From the NCBI GenBank assembly GCA_030612175.1, contig JAUWOJ010000043.1:1-9126 (forward strand): DNA of 9,126 nt. Reading direction: 5' to 3'. The notes under the pieces are model-generated. The model had not been told where the DNA came from. It was given only the letters and a program-made list of their open reading frames with translations, and searched no databases. Position 1 is the stretch's first letter. Each line of letters starts with the position of its first letter. This DNA is from Candidatus Bipolaricaulota bacterium. GTDB taxonomy: Bacteria; Bipolaricaulota; Bipolaricaulia; UBA7950; UBA9294. The position numbers were made by a program, and so were the translations under genes. This document shows, piece by piece, positions 1-5,332 of the stretch.

Positions 1-192
1 CATGATGATGAACGTGTCGACACCGAAGACGCTGGCAATCTGATCGGTGATCGTGCGTTCGAGGCCGAGCCCGATCGAGATCAGCGCGACGACTGCCGTG
101 ATTCCGATGAACACACCGATGACGGTGAGCCAACTCCGCATTCGTCGGTGCATGATGCTCTGTCCGGCGAGTACCAAGAAGTCTTTAAGCAT
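1..192 (-). CDS. ABC transporter permease, MacB/FtsX type (N-terminal part only)
   Basis: This is the first 64 codons of an inner-membrane permease; the rest lies beyond the window edge. The visible protein has a short cytoplasmic start (MLKDFLVLAG), a basic stretch (HRRMRSW) and a first membrane segment (LTVIGVFIGITAVVALISIG), then the start of an extracytoplasmic region. This is the typical opening of MacB_PCD/FtsX-family permeases, which pair with LolD/MacB-type ATPases and move lipoproteins, peptides or small molecules outward by a mechanotransmission mechanism. The ATPase gene directly upstream overlaps it, which supports translational coupling and a shared complex. The start is ambiguous: an in-frame ATG at 201 would add Met-Ile-Pro, and neither start has a strong ribosome binding site. 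The substrate cannot be told. Confidence 0.85.
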   Translation of the reverse strand, partial: MLKDFLVLAGQSIMHRRMRSWLTVIGVFIGITAVVALISIGLGLERTITDQIASVFGVDTFIIM

Positions 193-976
193 GGGAATCA
201 TCGCCTTCGGTGGTAGTTCCTAAGGTCGAAGGTTCGTCTATCGAACCTTCGACATCACGCCCTGTAGAAGGAACACCAGATTCTCCTTCTACTCCGTAGC
301 TGTTTACAGCGACCACGCACCCGTCTCGCAATCGGACGATGCGATCAGCAATCGCCGCCGCGTCCGGGTCGTGCGTCACGATGATCACGGTCTTCCCGTC
401 CTTCACGCTCAATCTCTTGAGCATTTCCAGAACCGGTGTACCGCTCTCGGTGTCCAGATTTCCTGTCGGTTCGTCGGCCAGGATGATTTCCGGGTCGTTC
501 GCCAACGCGCGGGCTATTGCCACACGTTGACGTTCTCCGCCGGAGAGTTCATTCGGCTTATGCTTGACCCGATCTGCCAAACCGACCTTGGTCAACAGTT
601 CGCGAGCACGTCGCGCCCGTTCTCCTTTCCGAATTCCCTGAAAGATCATCGGAAGCTCAACATTCCTCTGCGCGGAAAGCGTTTGGATCAGGTTGAAAGT
701 CTGAAAAACGAACCCGACCTTCTTTCCCCGAAGCGCAACGAGTTCGCGCTCCTTTAGCTGCTGTAGGTCTTGTCCATCAAGGAAGGCCGTCCCGCCAGTC
801 GGAGTATCGAGCGCCCCGACGATATGCATTAGTGTCGACTTCCCCGAGCCGGACGGTCCCATGATCGCGATGACTTCACCCTCCTCAATCTCAAGGTCGA
901 GACCGCGCAACGCACGGACTACCGTCTTTCCAAGTCTGTAATCCTTAGTAATCCCCCTAAACTCAAGTAATGGCAC
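185..976 (-). CDS. ABC transporter ATP-binding protein, LolD/MacB type, with repeated C-terminal tail
   Basis: This is a cytoplasmic ATPase subunit that powers the adjacent permease. In the 263-residue product, Walker A (GPSGSGKST) is at 40-48, the Q-loop glutamine at 92, the signature LSGGERQ at 144-150, Walker B with catalytic glutamate (ILADEP) at 165-170, the D-loop NLD at 173-175 and the H-loop histidine at 202. The GTG start at 976 was chosen because a GGAGG lies seven bases upstream (984-988) and the family normally begins at about this point; an ATG at 1039 would add an unrelated leader inside the upstream gene. Two bases separate it from the secreted-protein gene, and its end overlaps the permease start. 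The family core ends near residue 222. The last 40 or so residues are an unusual Gly/Ser/Thr/acidic tail with VEG....PST twice, encoded by two DNA hairpins. Confidence 0.95.
   Translation of the reverse strand: MPLLEFRGITKDYRLGKTVVRALRGLDLEIEEGEVIAIMGPSGSGKSTLMHIVGALDTPTGGTAFLDGQDLQQLKERELVALRGKKVGFVFQTFNLIQTLSAQRNVELPMIFQGIRKGERARRARELLTKVGLADRVKHKPNELSGGERQRVAIARALANDPEIILADEPTGNLDTESGTPVLEMLKRLSVKDGKTVIIVTHDPDAAAIADRIVRLRDGCVVAVNSYGVEGESGVPSTGRDVEGSIDEPSTLGTTTEGDDSHA
225..292 (-). repeat. Tandem pair of in-frame palindromic (hairpin) cassettes in the ABC ATPase gene
   Basis: There are two 29-base inverted repeats, separated by 10 bases (39-base period). One is 225-253: a perfect 12-bp stem (GTCGAAGGTTCG against CGAACCTTCGAC) with a 5-base loop. 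The other is 264-292: a perfect 9-bp stem (GTAGAAGGA against TCCTTCTAC) with an 11-base loop. The outer arms align base for base. They differ at cassette positions 3 and 9, and each difference is matched by its partner at positions 27 and 21, so pairing is kept. Read in the gene, the cassettes encode VEGESGVPST (from residue 229) and VEGSIDEPST (from residue 242). No T-run follows either stem, so these are not canonical terminators. The element family is not recognised. Confidence 0.85.
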
Positions 977-978
977 AG

Positions 979-1578
979 CTAGTCCTCCAGTGCAGTAAAT
1001 GTGTATTCGCTCAGTTCCATCCTCAGTACTTCCACCCATTCCTTATCATATCTGTTTTCAATGATTGTCCGCGGGAACATATATACTGGATGTGATAACT
1101 CAAACGCAATCCTTATCCGGGTATCTTCTTGAGCCGGATCAATGAAGGATCCTTCTAGACACCGCACCCCCGCAATCTCCACACTGACGATGCCGCCAAA
1201 TGTTACTCCATCCGGAAGGAGGTATTCCTGTCCTTCTTCAAGGCGAGATCGCTGGCCTATCACTGCTTGCAGCGAGGAGGAGCTAACATCCCCTCCACTT
1301 CCATATAACATGCTTGCCCCACCAAAGAGAAGCCCAAAGCTAGATAGTTGGCTCTTGCTCCCACTCGCCTCAACAAACATGCCCAGGGTATACTGTCCGT
1401 CCCCGTGTGAAACAACGGTCACTTCCAAACTCTGCGGCGCTTGCATTTCTCCACTCACTATTCTGTACACCATCTTTGTCGTTCCAGTTGGAAACGCCGC
1501 CAGATCAACTTGACCAGATACTGACAGGACAACCCCCAGTAAGCCAAATAACACTAACAACACCACGATCTTATTCAT
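979..1578 (-). CDS. Secreted protein of unknown family, partner gene of an ABC transporter
   Basis: No family is recognised. The 199-residue product begins with Met-Asn-Lys and a hydrophobic run of about 18 residues, with a plausible signal peptidase I site after V-S-G at 20-22, so it is probably exported. There is no lipobox cysteine; the only cysteine is residue 140. The mature part lacks further membrane segments and looks like a beta-rich soluble domain with a Gly/Ser-rich patch near 85-102. The start at 1578 has AGGAGG at 1585-1590, six bases upstream. An adjacent ATG at 1581 is only three bases from that site, and an ATG at 1650 would add an unlikely charged leader before the signal peptide. 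The stop lies two bases from the ATPase start, and the ATPase ribosome binding site sits in its last codons. It may be a periplasmic or surface partner of the transporter; that is an inference from position. Confidence 0.85.
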   Translation of the reverse strand: MNKIVVLLVLFGLLGVVLSVSGQVDLAAFPTGTTKMVYRIVSGEMQAPQSLEVTVVSHGDGQYTLGMFVEASGSKSQLSSFGLLFGGASMLYGSGGDVSSSSLQAVIGQRSRLEEGQEYLLPDGVTFGGIVSVEIAGVRCLEGSFIDPAQEDTRIRIAFELSHPVYMFPRTIIENRYDKEWVEVLRMELSEYTFTALED

Positions 1579-1630
1579 CATATTCCTCCTGATTTGTCGC
1601 TTCATCGCTTCCGCCCGTAACCCTCCATAC

Positions 1631-1657
1631 AGTATAGGATTGACTGACAACCTTCAA
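1631..1657 (-). promoter_or_regulatory. Possible sigma70-type promoter for the secreted protein-ABC operon
   Basis: Reading the minus strand, TTGAAG (1652-1657) and TATACT (1631-1636) are separated by 15 bases. Each box matches four or five of six consensus bases, but the spacer is shorter than the preferred 17. The position fits: it lies in the 103-base gap between the flippase-like gene and the secreted-protein gene, about 50 bases upstream of the start codon. No better candidate was seen in the gap. Read-through from the upstream genes is an alternative, since no terminator is visible between them. Confidence 0.3.
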
Positions 1658-1681
1658 TCCCGTGCACAGGGGAAACAGGAG

Positions 1682-2722
1682 TCAATGCCGGCGCTCTCTC
1701 CGCTTGAACACCCCAAACAAGCGGCTTATCCCCCTATTGAAGAGATAGAATAGGCCAACTCCTACCAGGAGAAGCTCGACAAATTTGAACATCAACGAGA
1801 ACGCCACTGCCTCCACTCTTCCCACTCCGACAAGCGCGAAGATGCCAATCGATGCGGCTTCGCCAGTTCCCAGCCCACCAGGGGTAATCCATAGGAAAAA
1901 GGAGATCATGATGTTCAGTGTGAATAAGAGAGATAGCTGAGCAAAGTCAAACGTTTGATGTGTAGAAAAATAGAAGAAGACTTGCGGGCGCATGTAGGCA
2001 AGGAAGTTCGTTACCATCAAGATGAGGAATGCCAGCAGTGTTCCCTTCCAGTGCTGGCTAAACGCATCATAGACCTCATCCTCGGTTTCAGCAACTCTAG
2101 CTGCCGCTCGATCGATCCCGTTATGCCAGCGGCGGAACGGATATTTCAGCAGTCGGATTATCCGGCTGATCCATTTGAAGTTTCCCATAAAATTCACTAA
2201 ACCAATGATGATCCAGAACACGACAAAGGCAACTCCAATTACTACAACTCGCTTCTCTATCGTGCTAATATCTGGGGAAACAACGGCATAGAAACCTCCG
2301 ATAAGGATAAACACAACAAGGCTCAACCCTCCAAGAAAACGTTCCACAACAATGGTCGCGAAGATGCGCGTCGTTGGAGCGTCGGCATGTTCGGCAGCCA
2401 TCAGGCCTCTGATTGGCTCCCCCCCAAAGTAGAGCGAGGGAGTAAGATAACTCACGGCGTATCCACTCATCCGCGCGCCAATGATATGCCTTATCGGAAC
2501 CCTGACGCCGTAAGAGCGCAGAATAACCCACCATCCCAGAAGCAGACCGATCGTAGTAAGAAACACATTCCCCATCACGGCGACAATGCCAATACTGCCC
2601 AGGTTCTGAATCTGCACAAGGATGCTACGCCAGCCAACGTAGTAAACAATAGCGCTAAATAGGCCAAATCCAATCACAGCGGAGAGCGTGTAGTTTAACT
2701 TCTTCCTGAATGTTTTATGCAT
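1682..2722 (-). CDS. Flippase-like integral membrane protein (UPF0104/LPG synthetase transmembrane-domain family)
   Basis: This 346-residue polytopic inner-membrane protein has several hydrophobic segments, roughly at 11-30, 42-67, 117-148, 159-178, 229-250, 263-280 and 311-328. Family landmarks are a GEPIR motif at 101-105, the charged pair Glu-Arg at 127-128 inside a membrane segment, and PGGLGTGEA at 281-289. These are typical of the family that includes the membrane part of MprF and the flippase-like proteins that often accompany lipid or glycan synthesis genes. No catalytic synthetase domain is attached, and no glycosyltransferase is nearby, so the substrate is unknown. The ATG at 2722 follows an in-frame stop closely, so no longer start is possible. 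It has no clear ribosome binding site, and translation may depend on coupling to pncC, which ends 28 bases upstream. Confidence 0.88.
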   Translation of the reverse strand: MHKTFRKKLNYTLSAVIGFGLFSAIVYYVGWRSILVQIQNLGSIGIVAVMGNVFLTTIGLLLGWWVILRSYGVRVPIRHIIGARMSGYAVSYLTPSLYFGGEPIRGLMAAEHADAPTTRIFATIVVERFLGGLSLVVFILIGGFYAVVSPDISTIEKRVVVIGVAFVVFWIIIGLVNFMGNFKWISRIIRLLKYPFRRWHNGIDRAAARVAETEDEVYDAFSQHWKGTLLAFLILMVTNFLAYMRPQVFFYFSTHQTFDFAQLSLLFTLNIMISFFLWITPGGLGTGEAASIGIFALVGVGRVEAVAFSLMFKFVELLLVGVGLFYLFNRGISRLFGVFKRRERRH

Positions 2723-2750
2723 AAGAGAATGTTATCCCATATTCCTTTTT

Positions 2751-3224
2751 TCACTTCAATGCCAGAGAAAGGATCATCTTCAAGGCAGCCCCAACTGAGG
2801 CTTCCTTATTTGACATGCGGCTCCCTGACCAGACAAAGCGCTTCTCTCCTGATCCCTTCTCACTTACAACCGCTATGTGCACCAAACCGACCGGCTTAGA
2901 CTGAGTTCCTCCGGTTGGACCAGCAATCCCAATAATCGCCACGGCAATATCACTTTGAAAAAGCTTCCTACATCCTTTGGCCATCGCTTGTGCTGTTTCG
3001 CGGCTTATTGCTCCCTTTTCCTTCAGGATATGGGCTGGAACCCCGAGAAGCGTTTCTTTGACCTTATTCTGGTAAGCAACAACGCCACCACGAAAATAGT
3101 TAGATGCTCCTGAAACATCTGTAATGCGGCTTGCCAGGAGCCCTCCTGTACATGACTCGGCAACAGAAATAGTTAACCTCTTCTCATTTAACACTTCTCT
3201 CAATTGTTCCTCAAGCCGGGGCAT
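2751..3224 (-). CDS. pncC: CinA C-terminal domain protein, probable nicotinamide-nucleotide amidase
   Basis: It is predicted to deamidate nicotinamide mononucleotide to nicotinate mononucleotide and ammonia, recycling the pyridine left by NAD turnover such as bacterial DNA ligase activity. The 157-residue protein is the complete stand-alone CinA_C domain. It has the hallmark AESCTGG at 22-28, YFRGGVVAYQNKVK at 43-56, a GAIS segment at 71-74, and the glycine-rich IAGPTGG at 100-106 followed by KPVG at 110-113. The N-terminal MoaB-like domain found in full-length CinA is absent, as in Escherichia coli PncC. An AAGGAGG at 3229-3235 supports the ATG start. It probably leads a two-gene transcript with the flippase-like gene 28 bases downstream. 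The activity is assigned from the family; some CinA_C proteins have not been tested biochemically. Confidence 0.9.
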   Translation of the reverse strand: MPRLEEQLREVLNEKRLTISVAESCTGGLLASRITDVSGASNYFRGGVVAYQNKVKETLLGVPAHILKEKGAISRETAQAMAKGCRKLFQSDIAVAIIGIAGPTGGTQSKPVGLVHIAVVSEKGSGEKRFVWSGSRMSNKEASVGAALKMILSLALK

Positions 3225-3390
3225 CTTCCCTCCTTATCTTTAGAATCCCATATTCCATCATCTTCATCAAGAAGCAAGAGGACAATCCTCGCGCCCGCTA
3301 ACCCATTTTAAGCGCCATTTGCAATCCAGCTTGCTTTCTCCTCTGCCTTCATGCCAACAAGGATAAGAGGGCAGATCCTAAGAATGCAAG

Positions 3391-3419
3391 TGGAAAAATG
3401 ACACAACAGTTGTTACACT
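3391..3419 (+). promoter_or_regulatory. Probable promoter of the PPC-domain gene with extended -10
   Basis: TGGAAA (3391-3396) and TACACT (3414-3419) are separated by 17 bases. The -10 is preceded by TGT, giving the extended -10 pattern TGnTAnnnT. A start of transcription near 3426 would leave a very short leader containing only the AAGGAGG ribosome binding site (3428-3434) before the ATG at 3440. The remainder of the 215-base divergent gap (3225-3390) holds no gene that I can see. It contains only weak promoter-like matches for pncC on the minus strand, for example TTGTCC-17-GATGAT. Confidence 0.45.
3399..3417. repeat. Palindrome overlapping the PPC gene promoter, candidate operator
   Basis: The core ACAACAGTTGT (3403-3413) is a perfect palindrome around A3408. 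Extended to 3399-3417, seven of nine arm positions pair. It fills the promoter spacer and runs into the -10, where a dimeric repressor would block RNA polymerase. Short palindromes also arise by chance, so the operator role is only a suggestion. Confidence 0.35.
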
Positions 3420-3439
3420 CCGCGTAAAAGGAGGCTCTG

Positions 3440-3853
3440 ATGATTAAGGCAAGTCATGAACAACAGCTCGCTGTACGGCTGGAAGATGGAGAGGAATTAA
3501 TTTCTTTGCTGCTCGCACTCGGAATTGATTCGGGGATCATCCTAAATGGGGTTGGCATGCTGCGCGAGCTTGAGCTTGGTTACTGGAATGGGAAAAGCTA
3601 TGACATTAAGCGAATCGATGAACCGGTAGAGCTCCTGTCCTTACAGGGAAACTTTGCCCGCAAAGGCGAAGAATGCGTTCTTCACTGCCACAGCACAGTG
3701 GCAAAACAGAGCGGCGTTACGCTTGGCGGACATGTGATCAGGGCAATCGTTAATAATACCGCAGAGATTTTCATCCACAAACTATCTGGAATTGCCCTAA
3801 GAAGAAAGATGGAGAGAACCGGCCTCGCTGGGCTCTACCCACAAAAGAGTTGA
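3440..3853 (+). CDS. PPC-domain (DUF296) protein
   Basis: This 137-residue protein consists of one PPC domain (plants and prokaryotes conserved). In plants the domain is joined to AT-hooks; in bacteria it occurs alone and forms trimers. Family features seen are RLEDGEEL at 13-20, NGVGMLRELELGYW at 36-49, the LSLQGN segment at 66-71, LHCH with His82 and His84, and GGH at 96-98. The three histidines are the probable metal site seen in bacterial homologues. There is no AT-hook, so DNA binding should not be assumed; the cellular role of bacterial PPC proteins is unsettled. The start is fixed by AAGGAGG five bases upstream. It is the only gene on this strand between the permease and recG, and it has its own likely promoter. 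Its last 19 bases overlap the end of fmt on the opposite strand. Confidence 0.88.
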   Translation: MIKASHEQQLAVRLEDGEELISLLLALGIDSGIILNGVGMLRELELGYWNGKSYDIKRIDEPVELLSLQGNFARKGEECVLHCHSTVAKQSGVTLGGHVIRAIVNNTAEIFIHKLSGIALRRKMERTGLAGLYPQKS

Positions 3854-4770
3854 ACTCCCCGATCATTCCGCAAGCCGTTTAGAAAATCGCCACCATGCGT
3901 GCGAGGACGTCCTTCTCGCTGTATCTCCATAACCTGAAGTAGCTCATCTCCCGTTCCGACAAGCAACCTCCCCGTTTCCCTCAACGCAATCTCTCCGGGC
4001 ACCACTTTTCCACACTTAATCCCCGTAAGTAGAGTTCGATGGAGTTTCATTTTCTCGCCCCCCAGGTAGGTAAACGCGCCGGGCCATGGATTCATACCAC
4101 GTACCTTATTATGAAGCTCGCGTGCGTCTCTCTCCCAATCAAGTAGTCCGTCATCGCGAAGTAGCTTTGGGGCTAGTGAAGCGTCTTTCTCCTGTTGCGG
4201 AATAGGGTTGATATCCCCAGATTCGATCTTGCTTAAGGTTCTAAGAATCACACGGGATCCAAGAACAGCAAGACGGTCATGCAGGTCATTCGCGGTTTCA
4301 TCTGAATCGATGGAAAGGCTCTCGCTAAGGAGGATCTTCCCCGTATCCATTCCTTCATCAATCAAGAAAGTCGTGATACCTGTTCTATCATCACCGCGGA
4401 TAATCGCCCAGGGTATCGGCGCCGCCCCGCGATAGCGCGGAAGAAGAGAAGCATGAATGTTGATCGTTCCTTGTGCGGGTAGCGAGAAAACCACCCGACG
4501 TAGAATCTGCCCATAAGCAACAACAACAATTGCCTCGGGCTCTGCCGCTCGCAATGCTCCTATTGAATGGTCGCTATTTATCTGAACTGGCTGGATAACT
4601 CTCAGTCCAAGCTTCTTCGCGGCTACCTTGATCGCAGGGGGCTTAAGCTCATGCTTTCTCCCCGCGGGTCGATCCGGTTGAGTGACAACAAGCGCAACCT
4701 CATGCGTCTCTGCAAGCTCATCTAGAGAGCGGCAAGCAAATAGCGCGGTTCCAATGAAGATAATTCTCAC
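3835..4770 (-). CDS. fmt: Methionyl-tRNA formyltransferase
   Basis: It transfers a formyl group from 10-formyltetrahydrofolate to the methionine on initiator tRNA, in the cytoplasm, before translation initiation. The 311-residue protein has the full family layout. The N-terminal Rossmann-type domain carries QPDRPAGR at 31-38, and the catalytic and formyl-folate site carries Asn104, His106 (NIHASLLPRYRGAAPI) and Asp142 (EGMDTG). These match Asn106, His108 and Asp144 of the Escherichia coli enzyme. A C-terminal tRNA-binding domain contains KVRGMNPWPGAFT near 222-234. The start is a GTG at 4770 overlapping the def stop as GTGA, with GAGG seven bases upstream. It is co-transcribed with def. Its 3' end overlaps the convergent PPC gene by 19 bases. 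Confidence 0.97.
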   Translation of the reverse strand: MRIIFIGTALFACRSLDELAETHEVALVVTQPDRPAGRKHELKPPAIKVAAKKLGLRVIQPVQINSDHSIGALRAAEPEAIVVVAYGQILRRVVFSLPAQGTINIHASLLPRYRGAAPIPWAIIRGDDRTGITTFLIDEGMDTGKILLSESLSIDSDETANDLHDRLAVLGSRVILRTLSKIESGDINPIPQQEKDASLAPKLLRDDGLLDWERDARELHNKVRGMNPWPGAFTYLGGEKMKLHRTLLTGIKCGKVVPGEIALRETGRLLVGTGDELLQVMEIQREGRPRTHGGDFLNGLRNDRGVQLFCG

Positions 4771-5264
4771 GGCTTTTCCTCGCGTTGCTGGCGTATATAA
4801 TCATTGAGAACACTACGCCGCCTTACAGGACTAAGGTAATCGATGAATAGAATCCCACCTAGGTGATCCACCTCATGCTGTAGTGCGCGAGCCATAAGCC
4901 CTTCTCCTTCGACCTCAATCTCTTTTTCATCAAGAGTAGTCCCACGAACTTGGGCTCTGAGCTTGCGAACGACTGGGGCATCTACTCCGGGAATACTCAG
5001 ACAGCCTTCAAGATTTTCCTCTTCTTCCTCCGAAGTTTCGATGACCTCCGGATTGATTAGGATGTACAACTTACCGTCAAGATCAAAGGCAATGATGCGT
5101 TTGGCAACTCCAATCTGTGGCGCAGCGATTCCTACCCCGTTCGCCCGGAGCATTGCTTCTACCATTTTCTCGGAGATATTCTTGATCTCCTTATTGATGA
5201 CCTTTACGGGATCTGCCACCTGGCGAAGTACGGAATCCCCGTATGTTCTAATTGTCGCCGACAT
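4767..5264 (-). CDS. def: Peptide deformylase
   Basis: It removes the formyl group from the N-terminal methionine of new proteins, reversing the product of its neighbour fmt. The 165-residue metalloenzyme has all three family motifs: GVGIAAPQ at 43-50, EGCLS at 86-90 with metal ligand Cys88, and QHEVDH at 129-134 with metal ligands His130 and His134 and catalytic Glu131. The ATG at 5264 was chosen because GGAGG lies eight bases upstream and residue positions then fit the family. A TTG at 5285 would add seven residues and lies too close to the predicted transcription start. It is the first gene of a def-fmt operon, driven by a promoter at 5289-5317. Confidence 0.97.
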   Translation of the reverse strand: MSATIRTYGDSVLRQVADPVKVINKEIKNISEKMVEAMLRANGVGIAAPQIGVAKRIIAFDLDGKLYILINPEVIETSEEEEENLEGCLSIPGVDAPVVRKLRAQVRGTTLDEKEIEVEGEGLMARALQHEVDHLGGILFIDYLSPVRRRSVLNDYIRQQREEKP

Positions 5265-5269
5265 TGTCC

Positions 5270-5298
5270 TTGCCTCCAAGAGCAACTGATTATATAGT
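5270..5298 (+). promoter_or_regulatory. Promoter of recG, overlapping the def promoter
   Basis: TTGCCT (5270-5275) and TATAGT (5293-5298) are separated by 17 bases, with transcription expected near 5305. That would put the ATG at 5309 almost at the RNA end, so it favours the ATG at 5333 as the recG start. The -35 lies in the def ribosome binding site region, so the two transcription units compete for the same 48 bases. Confidence 0.5.
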
Positions 5299-5317
5299 AA
5301 GCTTTGGCATGCGACAA
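5289..5317 (-). promoter_or_regulatory. Promoter of the def-fmt operon
   Basis: On the minus strand, TTGTCG (5312-5317) and a consensus TATAAT (5289-5294) are separated by 17 bases. Transcription would start near 5282, leaving a leader of about 18 bases that contains the def ribosome binding site. The match and the spacing are good. Its -10 overlaps the -10 of the divergent recG promoter by two bases. Confidence 0.6.
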
Positions 5318-5332
5318 GAAAGTGAGACCCTG

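Noticed and set aside
225..253. The strong 12-bp hairpin as an intrinsic terminator of the ABC operon
   Set aside because: No T-run follows on the coding strand and the permease gene continues downstream in the same direction.
371..757. 128-codon open frame on the plus strand
   Set aside because: It lies entirely antisense to the ABC ATPase, whose motifs are all intact; no ribosome binding site or recognisable domain. The same holds for other long antisense frames such as 1142-1513, 7060-7425 and 7909-8217.
2746..2751. Run of six T on the plus strand
   Set aside because: Nothing on the plus strand precedes it; it is the complement of the A-rich stretch just after the pncC stop, with no hairpin.
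2734..3256. The 12-mer ATCCCATATTCC occurs at 2734-2745 and again at 3245-3256, upstream of the flippase-like gene and of pncC
   Set aside because: A few 12-mer repeats are expected by chance in a window of this size, and the distances to the two start codons differ (11 and 20 bases).
3278..3290. Small hairpin GAGGA-CAA-TCCTC in the 215-base divergent gap, considered as part of a riboswitch or small RNA
   Set aside because: A single 5-bp stem with a 3-base loop; no further conserved structure or known RNA signature in the gap.
3847..3857. GAGTTGAACTC palindrome as a bidirectional terminator for fmt and the PPC gene
   Set aside because: Only a 4-bp stem is possible with a realistic loop, and the short T-run on the minus strand lies inside fmt.
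5252..5332. Longer recG starting at 5252 or 5309
   Set aside because: The 5252 start overlaps def and would lie upstream of the predicted transcription start; the 5309 start has no ribosome binding site. The 5309 option is not fully excluded.
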